Below are positions 6,030 through 7,314 of a DNA stretch of 7,314 bases, one piece after another. The stretch lies in assembly GCA_027031505.1 (NCBI GenBank), contig JALVQH010000027.1:1-7314 (forward strand). Direction: 5' to 3'. The position numbers and the translations under genes are program-made. This DNA is from Campylobacteraceae bacterium. GTDB taxonomy: Bacteria > Campylobacterota > Campylobacteria > Campylobacterales > Sulfurovaceae. Each line of letters opens with the position of its first letter. The stretch's first letter is position 1. The notes below the pieces were generated by a model. The model did not search any database, was not told the origin of the DNA, and saw nothing but the letters and a program-made list of their open reading frames with translations.

Positions 6030-6702
6030 AACTCATCCTGTGTATTAGTATGGCGGCGGCTGCGCTGACATTGAGTGAATCGAAAGGGCGCTGCATAGCG
6101 ATCGATACTGTCATATCAAGCTTCCGTCGGGCTTTTTTGGAGATGCCTTTCTCCTCGTTGCCGAGAACCAATGTCCGCTGCGGAGCAAAGGTAACCGATT
6201 CGACCGCCTCCCCTTCCATCGAGGCTCCGTAATGACGAAAACCCACTTGTGTCAATTCATGCATCACATCAAGAATGTTCCGTTCGATCCGAAACGGCAT
6301 CTCAAACAAAGCTCCGGAGCTGGTGCGTGCGATGGCTGCAAAATTGAGCTGACGCACCCCGGAAGCGATGATTCCGTCCACGCCCAGCGCATAGGCCGAT
6401 CGGACAATCGCTCCGATGTTGCCTGTATCGGTCAGGCCATCAAGCAGCAAAACAAAAGCGCCCGTTTTGATCTGAGCCTGTGACGCCTCTTCAAACGGTG
6501 CCATCTCGAGCAGAATTCCCTGATGATTCCCTCCCTTGCTCATTGATTGAGCCCAGCGGTTTTCAAGGAAGGTGATCCGATCACGATAGCGGTCGTAAAG
6601 GGGTTGCGGAAGAATCCCTTTTTTGGCGACATAAACCGTCTTGATCGCTTCTTCGTGTCGTTCCAATGCATGCAGGCATACCTGTTTTCCGTAAACAATC
6701 AT
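6016..6702 (-). CDS. rlmB: TrmH/SpoU-family (RlmB-type) RNA 2'-O-ribose methyltransferase
   Basis: A SAM-dependent SPOUT enzyme; RlmB methylates the 2'-OH of G2251 in the 23S rRNA peptidyl-transferase region. In 228 residues it shows a short N-terminal RNA-binding part (MIVYGKQVCLHAL; NHQGIL at 59-64). The three knotted-fold motifs follow: motif 1 LDGLTDTGNIGAIVRSA (87-103, with N95 and catalytic R101), motif 2 LVLGNEEKGI (178-187, with E184), and motif 3 SLNVSAAAAI (209-218). The family and the start (MIVYG matches E. coli MIYG) are secure; the exact target is inferred, as TrmH-family members are hard to separate. It lies 19 bases after rsmI and overlaps the next gene by 14 bases. Unlike its neighbours it has no recognisable ribosome binding site before the ATG. 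Confidence 0.9.
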   Translation of the reverse strand: MIVYGKQVCLHALERHEEAIKTVYVAKKGILPQPLYDRYRDRITFLENRWAQSMSKGGNHQGILLEMAPFEEASQAQIKTGAFVLLLDGLTDTGNIGAIVRSAYALGVDGIIASGVRQLNFAAIARTSSGALFEMPFRIERNILDVMHELTQVGFRHYGASMEGEAVESVTFAPQRTLVLGNEEKGISKKARRKLDMTVSIAMQRPFDSLNVSAAAAILIHRMSYAVE

Positions 6703-6721
6703 GGAAGATTTTATCGAATTT

Positions 6722-7314
6722 TTACTTTGGGGGGTTTTGGGTGAGGATGGTGTACCACTCTTTGATACTTTTTTCGCTCAATTGCGCCAGGAGTTTTGCT
6801 TTGGGTTTCGGGGGAAGATCGAGGCGAAGTGCCTCCTCGAACGACAGGGTTTTTTGTTCCGATTTTTTACCGCGGATGACTACCGTCCACTCCCCCCGGA
6901 CTGTCTCGGAGAGGATCTCTTTTCGCACCGATTCCGCCGTACCGCGGTAGTAGCGCTGGTGCCGTTTGGTCAACTCTTTGGCAGCAAATATGTCCCGATC
7001 CGGATCGGCTGCTACCAGGGCATCAAGGAGTTTTTCAAGCCGATGGGGCGCTTCATAAAGGATCGTGTCGGCTGAGTGAGCAAGCACTGCATCAAGCTGA
7101 AGTTGACGCTCCCTGCCTTTGTGAGGAAGAAAACCGACAAAACAGAAGTTCCCACCCTCAAAACCACTTGCCGCATACGCCGTCGTCACTGCCGATGCAC
7201 CGGGGAGTACATCGTAGTCGATCCCCTGCTTCTGTGCATACGCCACCAGTGCTTGTCCCGGGTCGGAGATTGCCGGCATCCCGGCATCACTGACGTACAC
7301 AATATTCTTTGTCT
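6722..7314 (-). CDS. rsmI: 16S rRNA (cytidine1402-2'-O)-methyltransferase RsmI; C-terminal part, 5' end beyond the window
   Basis: RsmI uses SAM to 2'-O-methylate C1402 in the 16S rRNA decoding centre. About 197 of an expected 270-280 residues are present; the frame is open to the right edge, where TKNIVYVSDAG reads through. The GTG at 7300 is an internal valine of this motif, not a start. Visible tetrapyrrole-methylase-family signatures are VSDAGMPAISDPG near the window edge, LPGASAVTTAYAASG, FVGFLPHKG and LYEAPHRL, followed by AAKELTKRHQRYYRG. The C-terminal tail (KPKAKLLAQLSEKSIKEWY) is the small helical domain usual in RsmI. Ends with TAA at 6724-6722 and is followed 19 bases later by rlmB, so two rRNA methylation genes are joined. 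Confidence 0.94.
   Translation of the reverse strand, partial: TKNIVYVSDAGMPAISDPGQALVAYAQKQGIDYDVLPGASAVTTAYAASGFEGGNFCFVGFLPHKGRERQLQLDAVLAHSADTILYEAPHRLEKLLDALVAADPDRDIFAAKELTKRHQRYYRGTAESVRKEILSETVRGEWTVVIRGKKSEQKTLSFEEALRLDLPPKPKAKLLAQLSEKSIKEWYTILTQNPPK

Noticed and set aside
7298..7300. GTG at 7300 as the start of rsmI
   Set aside because: The frame continues open to the edge and the codon lies inside the conserved VSDAG motif region, so the gene begins beyond the window.

Overview
The window looks like ordinary chromosome from a member of the Campylobacterota (Epsilonproteobacteria). By eye its base composition is close to half G+C, which is high for that group. The placement rests on the order rRNA methyltransferase I, SpoU methyltransferase, membrane protein, AlaC-like aminotransferase and homoserine dehydrogenase. 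I recall this same order from Campylobacter jejuni around hom. The protein sequences, especially the aminotransferase, also resemble that group. All nine genes that I can support lie on the minus strand, so transcription runs from high to low coordinates. No rRNA, tRNA, CRISPR array, insertion sequence or prophage gene was seen, and no gap between genes exceeds 160 bases.

Region 1 (7314 down to 3376, continuing into hom) is a compact gene train. It holds the 3' part of rsmI (16S rRNA methylation), an rlmB-type SPOUT methyltransferase, a RodZ-like bitopic membrane protein with a very long low-complexity linker, and an AlaC-like PLP aminotransferase. Homoserine dehydrogenase (hom, 3383-2121) follows. 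Neighbouring genes are separated by 19 bases or fewer or overlap by 8 to 14 bases, so they are probably one operon joining translation, cell shape and aspartate-family amino acid synthesis.

Region 2 (2124 down to 921) is the most interesting part. A textbook sigma-70 promoter (TTGACA, 17 bases, TATAAT) starts inside the hom stop codon. It drives a Phd/YefM-like antitoxin gene overlapped by a PIN-domain (VapC-like) toxin gene. The toxin stop codon lies in the ribosome-binding region of yajQ, a gene for a cyclic-di-GMP/nucleotide-binding family protein, so yajQ appears tied to the toxin-antitoxin transcript. A perfect 8-base inverted repeat covers the -10 box and the start of the transcript and is a good candidate for the antitoxin's operator.

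Region 3 (920 down to 763) is a 158-base spacer. It holds a cluster of overlapping palindromes (a REP-like element) and a tandem heptamer repeat abutting the yajQ stop codon. Region 4 (762 to 1) is the N-terminal 254 codons of a cytoplasmic formate dehydrogenase alpha subunit with cysteine instead of selenocysteine at the molybdenum/tungsten ligand position. It runs off the window.
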